Source: an uncultured Acetatifactor sp.
GTDB lineage: Bacteria; Bacillota; Clostridia; Lachnospirales; Lachnospiraceae
NCBI GenBank assembly: GCA_947594835.1
Contig: CANQEH010000016.1
Coordinates: forward strand, 1 to 64,000
Direction: 5' to 3'
DNA: 64,000 nucleotides
Under the pieces are notes generated by a model. The model worked only from the letters and a program-made list of their open reading frames with translations. It made no database searches and was not told where the DNA came from. Both the position numbers and the translations under genes were made by a program. Position 1 is the first letter of the stretch. Every line of letters begins with the position of its first letter. This document shows positions 33,192 through 40,716 of the stretch, piece after piece.

Positions 33192-34775
33192 ATGGGAATG
33201 GGACGGAAGAGAAACTGCTTTCTGGCCGTGATCTTTGGCTTATTTGCAGTGTTTATGGCCTTTCTGCTGTCTGAGAGCCAGCCGGACATGATCCAGATGG
33301 ATTCCTTTGATTCCTTTGACCAGGGCTGGAGCGTGACGTCGGATGAGGACAGCGCTGTTGTGACGTTTGGCCGCCCCATTTCGGAGGGGATGCTGGGCAA
33401 GGCGGTGGGGTTTTATGTGTATGATTCCTTTGTGGACGCGGAGGTGGACGGGGAAAGTATCTATCATTTCGGCCAGTCCAGCCGCTTTTTGAAAAGCCCT
33501 GCCTCCCTGTGGCACCTGATCCCCATTCCCGTTGACGCAGAGGGGAAGCTTTTGACCATCCGTATCCGTTATGCCTATGAGTATAAGTTTACCACGGACG
33601 TGCCGATGATGCTGGGAAGCTCCGGCGCAGCCGTGGCGGCGCTGTTAAAGCGGGAACTGCTGGATCTGGTCATTGATTTTTTTATGATAGTGCTGGGGCT
33701 GGTTCTCTGCGGCGTCTCCTGTTTACAGGCAAAGAATGGGCTGCCCGGAAAGAGCAGCCTGTATCTGGGGCTTTTGAGCATCTGCTTTTCACTTTTTTCC
33801 TTTACGCCTCTGTTTCTGGATCAGCTGATCTTTCCCTACGGGGCCGCACAGTATTTTGCCTACTACTTTTTCCTGTTCCTGCTGCCGCTTCTTTTGATCT
33901 GTTATCTGGAGCAGATCCGGGAAAACTTAAGGCTGACGGCCCTGTTCTGGTGCCATGTGGCGGCGGGACTTCTGGCCGTCTGTCTGCAGTTTAGCGGCGC
34001 GGCGGAGTTTACGGAGACGGTAAGCTTTTTTCTGGTCTTCTCCGGCGTGGAGATGGTGGTGGTCATGTTCCGGCTGCTCAAGGGAAAAAGCGGCCAGAAG
34101 ACGGATGTGCAGGCCTGGGCGTTTGCGCTGATGCTGGCCTGTATCCTGGCCAATGGCCTGCTGTTTTTTCTCCGCCCTGCAAAGAGCGTGGACATCAACC
34201 TTGCCAAACTCGGTTTCAGCATTTATCTGGTGGCTGTCATCTGGGAAAGCGTGGGCAGGATCGCAAACGGCATGGCCCAGGCGAGGCAGTCCCAGGCCCT
34301 GCGCAGGATCGCCTTTACGGACAGCATGACAGGCGTGGGAAACCGGTATGCGTTCAACGACGAAATCGGCGGGGTGCCTTTGAAACGGCTGTCGCTGTTT
34401 TCCCTGGACATTAACAACTTAAAGTATTACAACGACACTTACGGCCACGCCTGCGGCGATGCGCTGATCCAGGAGGCGGTAAAGCTGCTGGGCCAGGTGT
34501 TTGGGCGGCTGTTTCGGACCGGCGGGGACGAGTTTATCGCCATAGAGACTGCCCGCACGCCGGAGGAGCTTGCGGGTTTAAAGAGGAAACTGGACAGACT
34601 GATGCAGGAGTACAACGACGGGGATCCCAAGGTGCGGGTGGAGATCGCCTGCGGATTCTCCTCCTGCCGGGAAGGGGATCTCTCCTATGAGGACATCCTG
34701 CGGAGGGCGGACGGGGAGATGTACCGCGACAAGGCGGAACGGAAAAAGATTTCCCCTGTGAAGTCCCTTCGGTAA
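33192..34775 (+). CDS. Membrane diguanylate cyclase (GGDEF)
   Basis: This 527-residue protein has a signal helix at about 8-25, an extracellular beta-domain (about 30-150) like the 7TMR-DISM input, seven helices (about 155-360), and a GGDEF domain at about 370-520 with an intact GGDEF at 444-448 (RTGGDEFIAIE). It should make cyclic-di-GMP from two GTP. No RxxD inhibitory site is obvious five residues before the motif (GRLFRTGGDEF). GGAGGG serves ATG 33192. Last gene of the 29249-34775 cluster; the opposing HD-GYP enzyme is encoded at 42451. Confidence 0.92.
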   Translation: MGMGRKRNCFLAVIFGLFAVFMAFLLSESQPDMIQMDSFDSFDQGWSVTSDEDSAVVTFGRPISEGMLGKAVGFYVYDSFVDAEVDGESIYHFGQSSRFLKSPASLWHLIPIPVDAEGKLLTIRIRYAYEYKFTTDVPMMLGSSGAAVAALLKRELLDLVIDFFMIVLGLVLCGVSCLQAKNGLPGKSSLYLGLLSICFSLFSFTPLFLDQLIFPYGAAQYFAYYFFLFLLPLLLICYLEQIRENLRLTALFWCHVAAGLLAVCLQFSGAAEFTETVSFFLVFSGVEMVVVMFRLLKGKSGQKTDVQAWAFALMLACILANGLLFFLRPAKSVDINLAKLGFSIYLVAVIWESVGRIANGMAQARQSQALRRIAFTDSMTGVGNRYAFNDEIGGVPLKRLSLFSLDINNLKYYNDTYGHACGDALIQEAVKLLGQVFGRLFRTGGDEFIAIETARTPEELAGLKRKLDRLMQEYNDGDPKVRVEIACGFSSCREGDLSYEDILRRADGEMYRDKAERKKISPVKSLR

Positions 34776-34817
34776 AATGTAAACTGGAAATAAAAAGTAT
34801 AAACAAAGTATAAATTG

Positions 34818-34844
34818 TTAGCACTCGCTATTGACGAGTGCTAA
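34818..34844. promoter_or_regulatory. CIRCE element (HrcA operator)
   Basis: A perfect TTAGCACTC (34818-34826), 9 nt, GAGTGCTAA (34836-34844). This is the canonical binding site of the heat-shock repressor HrcA, here controlling the small heat-shock gene downstream. Confidence 0.97.
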
Positions 34845-34859
34845 TAACTGTGCTATAAC
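34831..34859 (+). promoter_or_regulatory. hsp20 promoter inside CIRCE
   Basis: TTGACG (34831-34836) lies in the CIRCE spacer and first base of its right arm; TATAAC (34854-34859) follows at 17 bp. HrcA bound to CIRCE would cover the -35 directly. Confidence 0.8.
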
Positions 34860-34974
34860 AGAATCAGAAAGAGGGAACGGGACAGCAAAAGATTTTGGAA
34901 AGCCTGTCATACTTCCGCTCACTCCGGGAACAATGGTAATGGCGAAAGCCACAGGATAGAAGGAGGAATGACTT

Positions 34975-35415
34975 ATGTTGATGCCCAGTATTTTTGGTGA
35001 AAATTTATTTGACGATTTATTTGACGATTTCTCAAGGCCTTTTAAGAGAGTCAGGTACAACGCCCCCGTCAACAACGTGATGCGGACGGATATCAAGGAG
35101 AGCGATACGGGCTACGAGCTGGCAATCGACCTGCCGGGGTACAAGAAAGAGGATGTGAAGGCGGAGTTAAAGGACGGCTATCTCACCGTCAGCGCCCAGA
35201 CCAGGCAGGACAATGACGAAAAGGACGAAGCCGGGAGATATATCCGCAGGGAGCGCTACTACGGGACTTGCAGCAGAAGCTTCTACGTGGGGGAGGAAGT
35301 GACCCAGGAGGATATCCGCGGGAAGTTCGAGGACGGCATCCTGAAGCTGCAGGTGCCCAAGAAAGAGGTGCAGCCGAAGGTTGAGGAAAAGAAGTATATC
35401 CAGATCGAGGGATAA
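34975..35415 (+). CDS. Hsp20/alpha-crystallin small heat-shock protein
   Basis: This 146-residue ATP-independent chaperone binds unfolding proteins. The alpha-crystallin domain spans about 37-135 (TDIKESDTGYELAIDLPGYKKEDV, then YIRRERYYGTCSRSFYV, ending GILKLQVPKK), with a short C-terminal tail that includes an IQIEG end. AGGAGG precedes ATG 34975. It is a single-gene unit with a CIRCE promoter and its own terminator. HrcA control of hsp20 rather than groESL or dnaK is seen in some Clostridia. Confidence 0.95.
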   Translation: MLMPSIFGENLFDDLFDDFSRPFKRVRYNAPVNNVMRTDIKESDTGYELAIDLPGYKKEDVKAELKDGYLTVSAQTRQDNDEKDEAGRYIRRERYYGTCSRSFYVGEEVTQEDIRGKFEDGILKLQVPKKEVQPKVEEKKYIQIEG

Positions 35416-35432
35416 GGGAGAGGGGAATTTTT

Positions 35433-35469
35433 GCCTCCCCGGCAGATATGGTTGCCGGGGAGGCTTTTT
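35433..35469 (+). terminator. Rho-independent terminator of hsp20
   Basis: GCCTCCCCGGC (35433-35443) / GCCGGGGAGGC (35454-35464) followed by TTTTT. Confidence 0.92.
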
Positions 35470-35540
35470 GTGTGTTAGGATGAGAGAAGACTGGAAGCTT
35501 TGGACGGATGCGCCGTATCGTGGGGGCAGGGAGGGAAACG

Positions 35541-36086
35541 ATGGAATATTCCAAATTGGAAAAGAATATGATTGAGGTCTTAAAAGAGGAGCAGGCCAAG
35601 CTGGGCTATCGAAGCGAGAAGGTGCGCCTGTATTACCCCCTGCAGTCCTTAAACCGCTTTCTGGGGACGAATTTCAGCCCCGAGGAAATGCAGGCAGAGC
35701 TGAGAGGGTTTTGCCTGTGGGCGAAGGAGAGGCTGGGGGATATCGAAGTCTCCCGAAACAAGGAGAGCTTCTGTTTTCTGCTGCCGCCGCAGGCAAGCGA
35801 TTTTGTCCATGGGCACATGGGCGATGCAGAATTTATCTGTGATCTCGTCCGGACTGTCTCCCGGCACGGGGCAACCCTGGAGGAAGTGCTGGGGCAGTTT
35901 TACAGACACTCGGATCATGTCCATGTAGAAAAGGCGGCCCACGGCGAGTTCGATTATCTGGTGTATTTTGAAGACGGAAAGCCGGATGCGTTCCGGTATT
36001 GTATCACAGAGGAAGGCGGCCACATCACTTACCACCGATTCACGGAGGAGGATTATCTCGATTTTGCGTTTGCCTCCAGGCAGTGA
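35541..36086 (+). CDS. Conserved hypothetical protein (DUF3877-like)
   Basis: This 181-residue soluble protein has no signal peptide or membrane helix. It starts MEYSKLEKNMIEVLKEEQAK, with a mid-region QSLNRFLGTNFSPEEM and a C-terminal HVHVEKAAHGEFDYLVYFEDGK. This looks like the Clostridial family I remember as DUF3877, function unknown. GGAGGG at 35530-35535 serves ATG 35541. It is convergent with mntP, 16 nt apart. Confidence 0.65.
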   Translation: MEYSKLEKNMIEVLKEEQAKLGYRSEKVRLYYPLQSLNRFLGTNFSPEEMQAELRGFCLWAKERLGDIEVSRNKESFCFLLPPQASDFVHGHMGDAEFICDLVRTVSRHGATLEEVLGQFYRHSDHVHVEKAAHGEFDYLVYFEDGKPDAFRYCITEEGGHITYHRFTEEDYLDFAFASRQ

Positions 36087-36102
36087 CAAAACGGCGTCCC
36101 CG

Positions 36103-36687
36103 CTAAAAAGCTCCCTTGACAAAGATCTCGATTCCGATGGCGATCAAAATGACGCCGCCCAGGATCTGCGCTTTGTCAGACAATTTTGTTCCGAATTTTC
36201 TGCCGATCCAGAGCCCTGCCATGCAGAGGAGAAAGGTGACGGCTGCAATGATGCAGCAGGCGGAAAGCGCCATGGCCCATCCGTACCCGGCAATGGTAAA
36301 GCCCACGGACAGTGCGTCGATGGAGGTGGCAACGCCCTGGAGCAGCAGCGCCTTCAGGCCAAGCCCCGGCTTTTCCTTCTCCGCATCCCGGCGGCAGACG
36401 CCGTCTATCAGCATATTCCCGCCGATAAAGAGCAGCAGGATGAGGGCGATCCAGGGGATGGCTTTCGCAAAGGCCCGGAAGGATTGGGCGATGGTATGTA
36501 CACAGACCCAGCCGATCATCGGCATGGCAAACTGAAATCCGGCAAATACACCGGCGATTTGGGCCATCCTGTCTTTTTTCATTCCCGGGTCGTCCAGCCC
36601 GTTGGCCATGGACACGGAAAAGGCGTCCATGGCGAGCCCCACGCCCAGCAGTACGCTGTTTACCAGAAACAGAAAATTCCACTCCAT
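36103..36687 (-). CDS. mntP: Manganese efflux pump MntP
   Basis: This 194-residue protein has six helices in two repeats. It carries the family's paired acidic motifs: GLAMDAFSVSMANG in the first helix region and TSIDALSVGFTIAG in the second. MntP exports Mn2+. AAGGAAGG precedes the minus-strand start at 36687; the frame extends 11 codons further without signals. Its leader on the minus strand holds a yybP-ykoY riboswitch, the known Mn2+ sensor that switches on mntP genes, which supports the assignment. Confidence 0.95.
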   Translation of the reverse strand: MEWNFLFLVNSVLLGVGLAMDAFSVSMANGLDDPGMKKDRMAQIAGVFAGFQFAMPMIGWVCVHTIAQSFRAFAKAIPWIALILLLFIGGNMLIDGVCRRDAEKEKPGLGLKALLLQGVATSIDALSVGFTIAGYGWAMALSACCIIAAVTFLLCMAGLWIGRKFGTKLSDKAQILGGVILIAIGIEIFVKGAF

Positions 36688-36779
36688 GTTCGATTCCTTC
36701 CTTTCGCTTCGCCCAGGCACAAGACAGTGTGAAAATGTGGTTTCTGTCCCGGACGGATCTTTCCTGCCGCCTGGATGAC

Positions 36780-36819
36780 AAAAGACTCAGGCATAACCGA
36801 ATGGGCTATGCCTGAGTCT
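36780..36819 (-). terminator. Expression-platform terminator of the Mn riboswitch
   Basis: AGACTCAGGCATA (36783-36795 on the plus strand) pairs perfectly with TATGCCTGAGTCT (36807-36819); on the minus strand a short U-run follows. Its 5' arm (minus strand) includes the 3' side of riboswitch stem P1, so the two folds exclude each other. Confidence 0.85.
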
Positions 36820-36900
36820 CGCAATTTAAAACAAGCCAGGTCCGCAGTACGGCCAGTATGTTGACTTGTTACACAATGTGTGCCTGCTACTCCCTCATGG
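36811..36900 (-). ncRNA. yybP-ykoY manganese riboswitch
   Basis: On the minus strand the leader reads GGGAGTAGC (complement of 36886-36894), then GTCAACATAC and finally TTGCGAGACTC, the conserved landmarks of yybP-ykoY aptamers (GGGGAGUAGC, GUCAACAUAC, GCAAGAC). P1 is CC(A)TGAG pairing with CTCAGG. Mn2+ binding would hold P1 together and prevent the terminator at 36780-36819, giving expression at high Mn2+. It is followed by mntP at 36687. Confidence 0.88.
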
Positions 36901-36916
36901 AAATCTGGGTTTCCTT

Positions 36917-36945
36917 AGCATACTACATCACGGAGGGAATGTCAA
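36917..36945 (-). promoter_or_regulatory. mntP promoter
   Basis: Read on the minus strand: a perfect TTGACA (36945-36940), 17 bp, TATGCT (36922-36917), ending about 17 bp before the riboswitch. Confidence 0.85.
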
Positions 36946-37088
36946 TCAAAAAGTGCTTTCCCGCGGCATTTCGCGGGTCTTGCGGGCAATAACAGTTGCT
37001 AGGGAGGCGTTTCCTGTGTTAAGATAAGAAAAGAATACGAGTGCCCCGGGGCGTTTACCAATGTTTTTGCTGCCGGAGGCAGAGCGAG

Positions 37089-37142
37089 GGAAGTTTGAAA
37101 GTAAACTTTCCAATTTTGATTGGTATGCGTGCTGAAGCACGC
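37089..37142 (+). promoter_or_regulatory. Three consecutive hairpins in a transglutaminase gene leader
   Basis: GGAAGTTT / AAAC-T-TTCC (37089-37111), CCAAT / ATTGG (37110-37123) and GCGTGC-TGAA-GCACGC (37127-37142) precede the ribosome binding site GGGGG at 37144. The first two share C37110-37111 and so exclude each other in part. The last has the same UGAA loop as the recurring hairpin at 15247. A weak promoter (TTGCTA 36996-37001, TAAGAT 37020-37025) lies upstream. Confidence 0.5.
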
Positions 37143-37155
37143 TGGGGGTATAAAG

Positions 37156-38826
37156 ATGAAGAAGCTGATCAAACGGTTGTTTTTCATATTGGCAGGACTC
37201 ATGGCGGCCTTAAGCCTGGGAATCGTGATCTGTGCCCTGAATCCGTCGCTGACCAGAAAGCTGGCGGGACAGGTGCAGGCCATGTCGGAGGGCGGCGATG
37301 TAGAAGAGCCGCAGGAGGATAAGGCGCTGGAAAGCCAGGCCAGGGGGGAGGGAAAGCTGGCCCAGGCCATTCCCGGCATCAACGTGGACTGGCTGCCCAA
37401 CCGGGAGGAGGAAGGCTATCTGGTGCCGGAGCAGATGCCCCAGACTCTGCCGGAGGAGGTGCAGGGGCTTGGGGGCTTTGAACCTGTGAAGGTTGACTCA
37501 CAGCAGGTTCTGCCGGAGGAAGCGGAAAATCTGGAAGGCGTTTTGAGCGAGGAGCTAAAGGAGGCGGAATTTTTCCTGCCGGAGAGCTTTTACCCCTATT
37601 ATCTCATGCTGGAGCCTGATTTACAGACACTGTACCGCCAGATTTATTCCGCCTACCTCCAGACGGCAGTCTCCCTTGTGCCGGCGGTGGAAGTCAAGCT
37701 GGACGAGCTGGAGACGGTTTTTGAGGCGCTGTTTAACGACCACCCGGAGTTAGCCTATATCGACACAGGCTATTACTGCCTGTATCTGGAGGACGGCACC
37801 TGTGCGGAGGTGTCCCTGGTCTACAACGAGCTGATCAACGATCTGCAGCCGGCGCTGGATCTGCTGACCCAGCGGGAGAACGAGATCATGGACGTGGGAA
37901 ATTCCCTGGACAGCGACTTTGAACGGGTCAGGTATGTGCACGATCTGCTGGCGGAGCTTGTGGAATACGATCGGGACGCGCCCCTAAACCAGAGCGCCTA
38001 CAGCGGGCTGGTGAGCAGACGCACTGTGTGCGCGGGATATGCCAGGGCCTTCCAGCTTCTCCTGCAGGACATGGGGATCCCCTGTTATTACTGCACCGGT
38101 TTTACCGGGGAGGATCACGCCTGGAACATTGTGCTGCTGGACGGAAAATATTACAACGTGGATGTGACCTGGGATGACAGAGAGCCGCTCTCCTATGAAT
38201 ACTTTAATCGGACGGACGCGGAGTTTGCGGCAACTCATGTGAGGACAGGTCTGTCGGTATATCTTCCGGCCTGCACCGGGACTTACTACGGGGGACAGGC
38301 GCTGGAGAGCCCGGGGACGGAAGCGGACGTTTCAGACGGAGACCAGGCTCTGGAGGGCTCGGGGACGGAAGCGGACGTTTCAGACGGAGACCAGGCTCAG
38401 GGGACTCCGGCGCCGGAAGGGCAGACCCCTCCGCCGCAGCCCCAGGAGAGCGCTCCTGCGCTGGAGCATCCCCTGACGTGGGAAGATGATTCCGATGAGG
38501 GAAACGATGCGGAAAGCCAGACAGAGCAAACGCCTGCGCCCGTTGTATCGGAAGGGGAGAAGGCTCTTGACACTCTGGAGGAGTATTACGACGACTGTGA
38601 AGCCCGGATGATGGAGCTGGGCGTGGGGGAAAGGCAGTTTGACAACGTGGTGCCCGCCTCCCTGTGGGGGCTTGTGGAGAGCGCCTACAGCAGCGGCGCC
38701 TACTGGGACGGCTATGTGGCGGACACCTTAAAAGCCATGGGGGCGGAGAAGTTTCATCTCCACATCCAGGTGCAGAATCTGGGGGGAGGGTACTATCGGA
38801 TCCGCCACAATGTGACGACTGAATGA
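37156..38826 (+). CDS. Membrane-anchored transglutaminase-like protein
   Basis: This 556-residue protein has an N-terminal membrane helix (about 8-27) that anchors or exports it. The transglutaminase-like core carries C292 (RRTVCAGYARAF), H321 (GEDHAWNIV) and D336 (YYNVDVTWDD). It is followed by an acidic, Pro/Glu-rich linker with two 16-residue repeats, and a C-terminal domain of unknown type (about 470-556). GGGGG and a short spacer precede ATG 37156; the frame is open 12 codons further. Such proteins are thought to process cell-wall or surface peptides. The core resembles that of the lipoprotein at 55968. Confidence 0.85.
   Translation: MKKLIKRLFFILAGLMAALSLGIVICALNPSLTRKLAGQVQAMSEGGDVEEPQEDKALESQARGEGKLAQAIPGINVDWLPNREEEGYLVPEQMPQTLPEEVQGLGGFEPVKVDSQQVLPEEAENLEGVLSEELKEAEFFLPESFYPYYLMLEPDLQTLYRQIYSAYLQTAVSLVPAVEVKLDELETVFEALFNDHPELAYIDTGYYCLYLEDGTCAEVSLVYNELINDLQPALDLLTQRENEIMDVGNSLDSDFERVRYVHDLLAELVEYDRDAPLNQSAYSGLVSRRTVCAGYARAFQLLLQDMGIPCYYCTGFTGEDHAWNIVLLDGKYYNVDVTWDDREPLSYEYFNRTDAEFAATHVRTGLSVYLPACTGTYYGGQALESPGTEADVSDGDQALEGSGTEADVSDGDQAQGTPAPEGQTPPPQPQESAPALEHPLTWEDDSDEGNDAESQTEQTPAPVVSEGEKALDTLEEYYDDCEARMMELGVGERQFDNVVPASLWGLVESAYSSGAYWDGYVADTLKAMGAEKFHLHIQVQNLGGGYYRIRHNVTTE
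38293..38388 (+). repeat. 48-bp tandem duplication in the transglutaminase linker
   Basis: Two adjacent 48-bp units (38293-38340 and 38341-38388) encode DQALEG-type 16-residue repeats ending in GTEADVSDG, with a 12-bp third start at 38389. The near-identical DNA points to a recent in-frame duplication in a flexible linker. Confidence 0.85.
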
Positions 38827-38842
38827 AGGGAGGAGTAGCGCT

Positions 38843-39193
38843 GTGGGAGGAAGAATCGTTGGTCTTGTGTGCTGTCTGATGTGCGCTTTTCCGTTTCTGA
38901 TTTTTTCCTTAAACGAAAAGAGCAGGGAACCCATCCCTTTTTGGTCCGGTGACAACACGCTGAAGTCTAAGTTGGAAAATGTGCAGGAATACAATCGGGA
39001 GATGGCCAGGTTATATAAAAAGTATGCAGCCGCCTGGGGGATTGCAGGGATAGCCTGCCTTCTCTTTCCTGTTGTGGGAGTGATTTTAGTGTTGCTGGAC
39101 TGCACGCTGGGACTTTATCTCATGTTCCGGGAATACAAAAGGATACTGGGGCTGTATGGACGGCGTGAGGCCGGCCCTGGGGCGGGGCGCTGA
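38843..39193 (+). CDS. Small hypothetical membrane protein
   Basis: This 116-residue protein has a first helix at about 4-22 and two more at about 64-95, with a charged stretch between them (KLENVQEYNREMARLYKKY). It starts at GTG 38843, 7 nt after GGGAGGAG, 16 nt behind the transglutaminase gene, so it is probably co-transcribed. I recognise no family. Confidence 0.7.
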   Translation: MGGRIVGLVCCLMCAFPFLIFSLNEKSREPIPFWSGDNTLKSKLENVQEYNREMARLYKKYAAAWGIAGIACLLFPVVGVILVLLDCTLGLYLMFREYKRILGLYGRREAGPGAGR

Positions 39194-39288
39194 AAGTCTT
39201 GCCGCGGGGAAGCACAATTGCACAGAGGAAAATATAAGACCAGACGCCCGTTTCCGGCGACTGAAATGTATCGGTTTCCCAGGGTTTT

Positions 39289-39390
39289 TCAGGAAACTGT
39301 GTCTGGGCTGTGTTTCTGGTTCAAACCATATTTATCAGCATAACGGATGAGGGATAGACGAAAGCGCATATCTTGTGTTATACTAGCCAC
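39289..39390 (-). pseudogene. 5' remnant of an IS transposase gene
   Basis: On the minus strand AAAGGAGG is followed by GTG (39390) and a peptide starting VASITQDMRFRLSLIRYADKYG, the N-terminal helix-turn-helix start of IS481/IS3-type transposases common in Lachnospiraceae. Homology stops after about 23 residues and a stop follows at 39289. Between 39373 and 39460 are two interleaved inverted repeats: TTGTGTTATA/TATAACACAA and AGCAGAGAC/GTCTCTGCT. The latter sits between ribosome binding site and start codon and would mask them. The rest of 39194-39288 shows nothing. Confidence 0.6.
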
Positions 39391-39524
39391 AGCAGAGACC
39401 TCCTTTGGTTTGGATTTGGTTGTGGTGACTAAAATATAACACAAAGGCAGCGTCTCTGCTTTTTAAATATTCAGTTGTAACAGATGTATTGTAATCCTAC
39501 ACTGGGCAGTGTTTCTGGCTCAAA
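39303..39524. repeat. 23-bp imperfect direct repeat flanking the IS remnant
   Basis: Bases 39303-39325 and 39502-39524 are the same 23-mer apart from two changes (core GTGTTTCTGG). The left copy overlaps the end of the transposase remnant. They may mark the edges of the deletion that removed the rest of the element. Confidence 0.5.
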
Positions 39525-39531
39525 AGAGGGC

Positions 39532-39560
39532 TGGACAAAGCGGCCTTATCCTGTTATAAT
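39532..39560 (+). promoter_or_regulatory. Promoter of the Rpn-family gene
   Basis: TGGACA (39532-39537), 17 bp, perfect TATAAT (39555-39560), about 100 bp before ATG 39664. Confidence 0.65.
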
Positions 39561-39663
39561 GAAGCTGTCATGAAAAATCGGACATTCTGACCGATCGTAT
39601 CTATCACGCAGTTCTGCGGTATTTTTCAAGATTAAAATTCATTTTCACAGGAGGAGTTTGCCT

Positions 39664-40716
39664 ATGACAGAAGAAAAGCTAGAAAAGCGGCTATTGGAGG
39701 AGCCGAGAGACAAGCAGAAAGAAAAACTAGAGGAGAAGCCAAGGAGTAAGTCAGCAGAAAAGCCTAACAATAACCCGAAAGCCTTGTCCAACCGAGAGTT
39801 GAAATCTGATGTGTTCACCGCCGTTTTCAGTGAGCCGGAAAATGCCGCCATGTTATACACTGCCCTTTCCGGCGAAGAGACAGCCCCGGAGGACATCGAG
39901 ATTGCTACCCTGGAGGGTGTACTGTTCCTGGCCCGGAAAAACGATCTGGGCTTTCTCGTAAAAGACAGGGTATTGGTCATCAGCGAGCACCAGTCCACCG
40001 TCAATCAGAATATGCCCCTGCGGAGTATCCTGTACTATGGCCGCACCATGGAAAAGCTGTTGAAAAACCAGGATCTCTACCGGGAAAAGCTCATCCCCAT
40101 CCCCACGCCGGAGTTCTATTTATTCTACAACGGATCAAAACCTGTGCCTGACGAAATAGTATTAAAACTTTCGGATGCATATATTGCCAAAACCCAAGAA
40201 CCAATGTTAGAATTAAAAGTAAAGATGATCAATATCAACCTCCCGGTGGGGCACAGGCTCCTGGGGGAATGTATGCCGCTGTATGAGTACTCCTGGTTTA
40301 TCGAGCAGGTAAGGCGCTACATGGAAGACGGAATGAACCGTGACACGGCGGTGACCCTTGCCATCAAGGACTGCATCCGGGAGGGAATCTTTGCAGAGTT
40401 TGTCACGAAGCATGGGACGGAGGTAGAGAATATGCTGTTTACCCAGTTTAACATGGACGACGCTTTGGCAGTGCGGTATGAGGAGGGCTTGGAGGATGGG
40501 ATAGAGCGAGGGGAACTTCGCATATTGATCCGTCTGGTGTGCGGCAAACTGCAAAAGGGAGAGTCCGCGGAAAAGATCGCAGCCGATCTGCTGGTAGATG
40601 AAAAGGAAATTGCCCGGATCTGTGAGGCCTATTTATCCTGCGGGCCGGAGGAAAGCGCCGTCTACGAGAAGCTGGCTGGCGGAAAGCTGGCGGGCAATCT
40701 GAGAGGATCGGAATAA
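39664..40716 (+). CDS. Rpn-family PD-(D/E)XK nuclease / putative transposase
   Basis: This 350-residue protein has a charged, Lys/Glu-rich N-terminus, then a PD-(D/E)XK core with VLVISEHQSTVNQNMPLR (about 100-117), the hallmark of the recombination-promoting nuclease family, followed by RSILYYGRTMEKLL. The C-terminal half has a GLEDGIERGE spacer and a helical tail. Family members nick or cleave DNA and promote recombination in E. coli. AGGAGG is at 39649-39654; ATG 39664 is preferred to the in-frame TTG at 39658. It is the only intact copy of three in the window. Confidence 0.88.
   Translation: MTEEKLEKRLLEEPRDKQKEKLEEKPRSKSAEKPNNNPKALSNRELKSDVFTAVFSEPENAAMLYTALSGEETAPEDIEIATLEGVLFLARKNDLGFLVKDRVLVISEHQSTVNQNMPLRSILYYGRTMEKLLKNQDLYREKLIPIPTPEFYLFYNGSKPVPDEIVLKLSDAYIAKTQEPMLELKVKMININLPVGHRLLGECMPLYEYSWFIEQVRRYMEDGMNRDTAVTLAIKDCIREGIFAEFVTKHGTEVENMLFTQFNMDDALAVRYEEGLEDGIERGELRILIRLVCGKLQKGESAEKIAADLLVDEKEIARICEAYLSCGPEESAVYEKLAGGKLAGNLRGSE

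Noticed and set aside
36811-36900. A plus-strand RNA or tRNA in this gap
   Set aside because: The conserved landmarks are all on the minus strand and match the Mn2+ riboswitch; no tRNA cloverleaf can be drawn.
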